A stretch of DNA of 14,700 bases, from the NCBI GenBank assembly GCA_003527885.1, contig DPWB01000111.1, forward strand, positions 1-14,700, read 5' to 3'. This DNA comes from Candidatus Competibacteraceae bacterium (GTDB taxonomy: Bacteria > Pseudomonadota > Gammaproteobacteria > Competibacterales > Competibacteraceae). Position 1 is the stretch's first letter, and every line of letters starts with the position of its first letter. Shown here piece by piece: positions 13,854-14,700 of the stretch. The notes beneath the pieces are model-generated. The model did no database searches and was not told the DNA's origin. It saw only the letters and a list, made by a program, of their open reading frames with translations. The position numbers and the translations under genes are program-made.

Positions 13854-14647
13854 GTGGAACCCAATCGTGATCTTGATCCCCTGGAAACCCAGGAATGGCT
13901 CGATGCACTGAAAGCCGTGGAACAACACCAGGGTGCGGAACGCGCCAACTTTTTGGTCGATCAACTGGTGCAGGCCGCCCGCCGCGAAGGCATCTACATC
14001 CCCGCGTCGCTGACCACTGCTTACCGCAACACCATTCCGGTCGATCAGGAAGAGCGCACGCCGGGTATCCGCGACATCGAGCACAAGATTCGCTCGGCCA
14101 TCCGCTGGAACGCGATGGCGTTGATTTTGCGCGCCAACAAAGAGTCGTCCGAACTGGGCGGCCACATCGCCAGCTTCCAATCTTCCGCGCTCCTGTACGA
14201 CATCGGTTTCGAGCATTTCTGGCGCGCGGCCTCGGAAAACCACGGCGGCGATCTGATCTATTTTCAAGGCCATTCCGCGCCGGGTTTCTACGCCCGCGCC
14301 TTTCTCGAAGGCCGCCTGACCGAAGGCCAAATGCTCAAATTTCGCCAGGAGACCGAAGGCAATGGCTTATCGTCCTACCCCCATCCCTGGCTGATGCCCG
14401 AATTCTGGCAGTTCCCCACCGTGTCGATGGGTCTGGGGCCGCTGATGGCGATTTATCAGGCCCGCTTCCTGAAATACCTGCACGGGCGCGGCCTGGCCAA
14501 TACCGAAAACCGCAAAGTCTGGGCCTTCCTCGGCGACGGCGAAACCGACGAACCGGAATCGCTGGGCGCGATCTCGATGGCCGGGCGCGAGCATCTCGAC
14601 AACCTGGTGTTCGTCATCAACTGCAACCTGCAACGGCTGGATGGCCC
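13854..14647 (+). CDS. aceE: Pyruvate dehydrogenase E1 component, N-terminal 264 residues
   Basis: A GTG at 13854 opens a frame that runs into the 3' adapter, so only about 264 codons of a protein that is usually near 890 residues are present. It decarboxylates pyruvate with thiamine diphosphate and passes the acetyl group to lipoyl-E2 in the pyruvate dehydrogenase complex. The sequence follows the homodimeric E1 of gammaproteobacteria: an ERANFLVDQL helix, then RSAIRWNAM, ELGGHIASFQSSA, FQGHSAPGFYARAFLEGRL, LSSYPHPWLMPEFWQFPTVS, and the thiamine diphosphate motif starting GDGETDEPES and ending NCNLQRLDGP. The start is supported by a strong ribosome binding site. E2 (aceF) and E3 (lpd) would be expected downstream, beyond the fragment. 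The last one to three bases may be blurred by the adapter junction. The break is technical, not a pseudogene. Confidence 0.95.
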
Positions 14648-14700
14648 CGGGCTCTTATTCACATCTTACGCTGCCGACGAGCGATCTAGTGTAGATCTCG
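14648..14700 (-). other. Nextera i5 adapter in reverse orientation (not biological)
   Basis: Reading the minus strand from 14700, bases 14700-14689 match the P5 flank perfectly, 14688-14681 give index TAGATCGC, and 14680-14667 are the read-1 stem with one mismatch. Bases 14666-14648 are the Tn5 mosaic end with three mismatches. It is the same adapter and index as at the left end. The mismatches make the exact junction with aceE uncertain by a few bases. Confidence 0.95.

Noticed and set aside
64..14647. CRISPR arrays, tRNA, rRNA or insertion-sequence transposases
   Set aside because: I saw no regularly spaced repeats, no tRNA-like or rRNA sequence, and no transposase-like protein on either strand.
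13895..14689. Plus-strand frame of 264 codons at the right end
   Set aside because: It is out of frame with aceE over the same bases, is rich in Arg and Pro, and runs into the adapter. The aceE frame from 13854 matches a known enzyme throughout.
1..14700. Terminal inverted repeats suggesting a transposon or linear plasmid
   Set aside because: The repeats are the sequencing adapter with a sample index, not a biological element.

Overview
The window is one complete sequenced fragment rather than a slice of a longer contig. Bases 1-63 are an Illumina Nextera i5 adapter with index TAGATCGC, and about 14648-14700 is the reverse complement of the same adapter with the same index. Only about 64-14647 is biological. 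The outermost genes, a glycosyltransferase on the minus strand and aceE on the plus strand, are cut by library fragmentation.

The organism looks like a GC-rich gammaproteobacterium. The aceE product is of the homodimeric E1 type and closely follows the gammaproteobacterial protein, and an AbiEii-like gene pair resembles those I associate with purple sulfur and related gammaproteobacteria. A Competibacter-like or Chromatiales-like source is possible, but this is a guess. Bases 64-585 are visibly richer in A+T than the rest.

Layout: (1) 64-585 holds the start of a glycosyltransferase on the minus strand and, upstream of it, a start-less coding remnant, so this looks like the edge of a polysaccharide locus. 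(2) 586-8059 is the core of the window. A MoxR-type AAA+ ATPase overlaps a protein that joins an HELLH metallopeptidase domain to a C-terminal VWA domain with an intact MIDAS. A decayed, opposite-strand AbiEii-like nucleotidyltransferase/partner pair follows. Then comes the bacterial RNA-repair pair Hen1 (3'-terminal 2'-O-methyltransferase) and Pnkp (5' kinase, 2',3' phosphatase, ligase), with start and stop overlapping. (3) 8267-13621 holds four closely spaced plus-strand genes: an apparently exported SAM methyltransferase, an EamA/DMT transporter, and an ABC ATPase with an FtsX-type permease. (4) From 13854 comes aceE, preceded by an AT-rich leader.

How the genes may work together: Hen1 and Pnkp repair RNAs cut by ribotoxins. 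Pnkp heals both ends and seals them, and Hen1 methylates the 3'-terminal ribose so that the repaired site resists a second cut. Every catalytic residue I could place is present in both. The AAA+/metallopeptidase-VWA pair just upstream may be a sensing, remodelling or proteolytic arm of the same response. That link rests on co-location and is inference. The decayed toxin-like pair in between supports reading 586-8059 as an accessory defence island.
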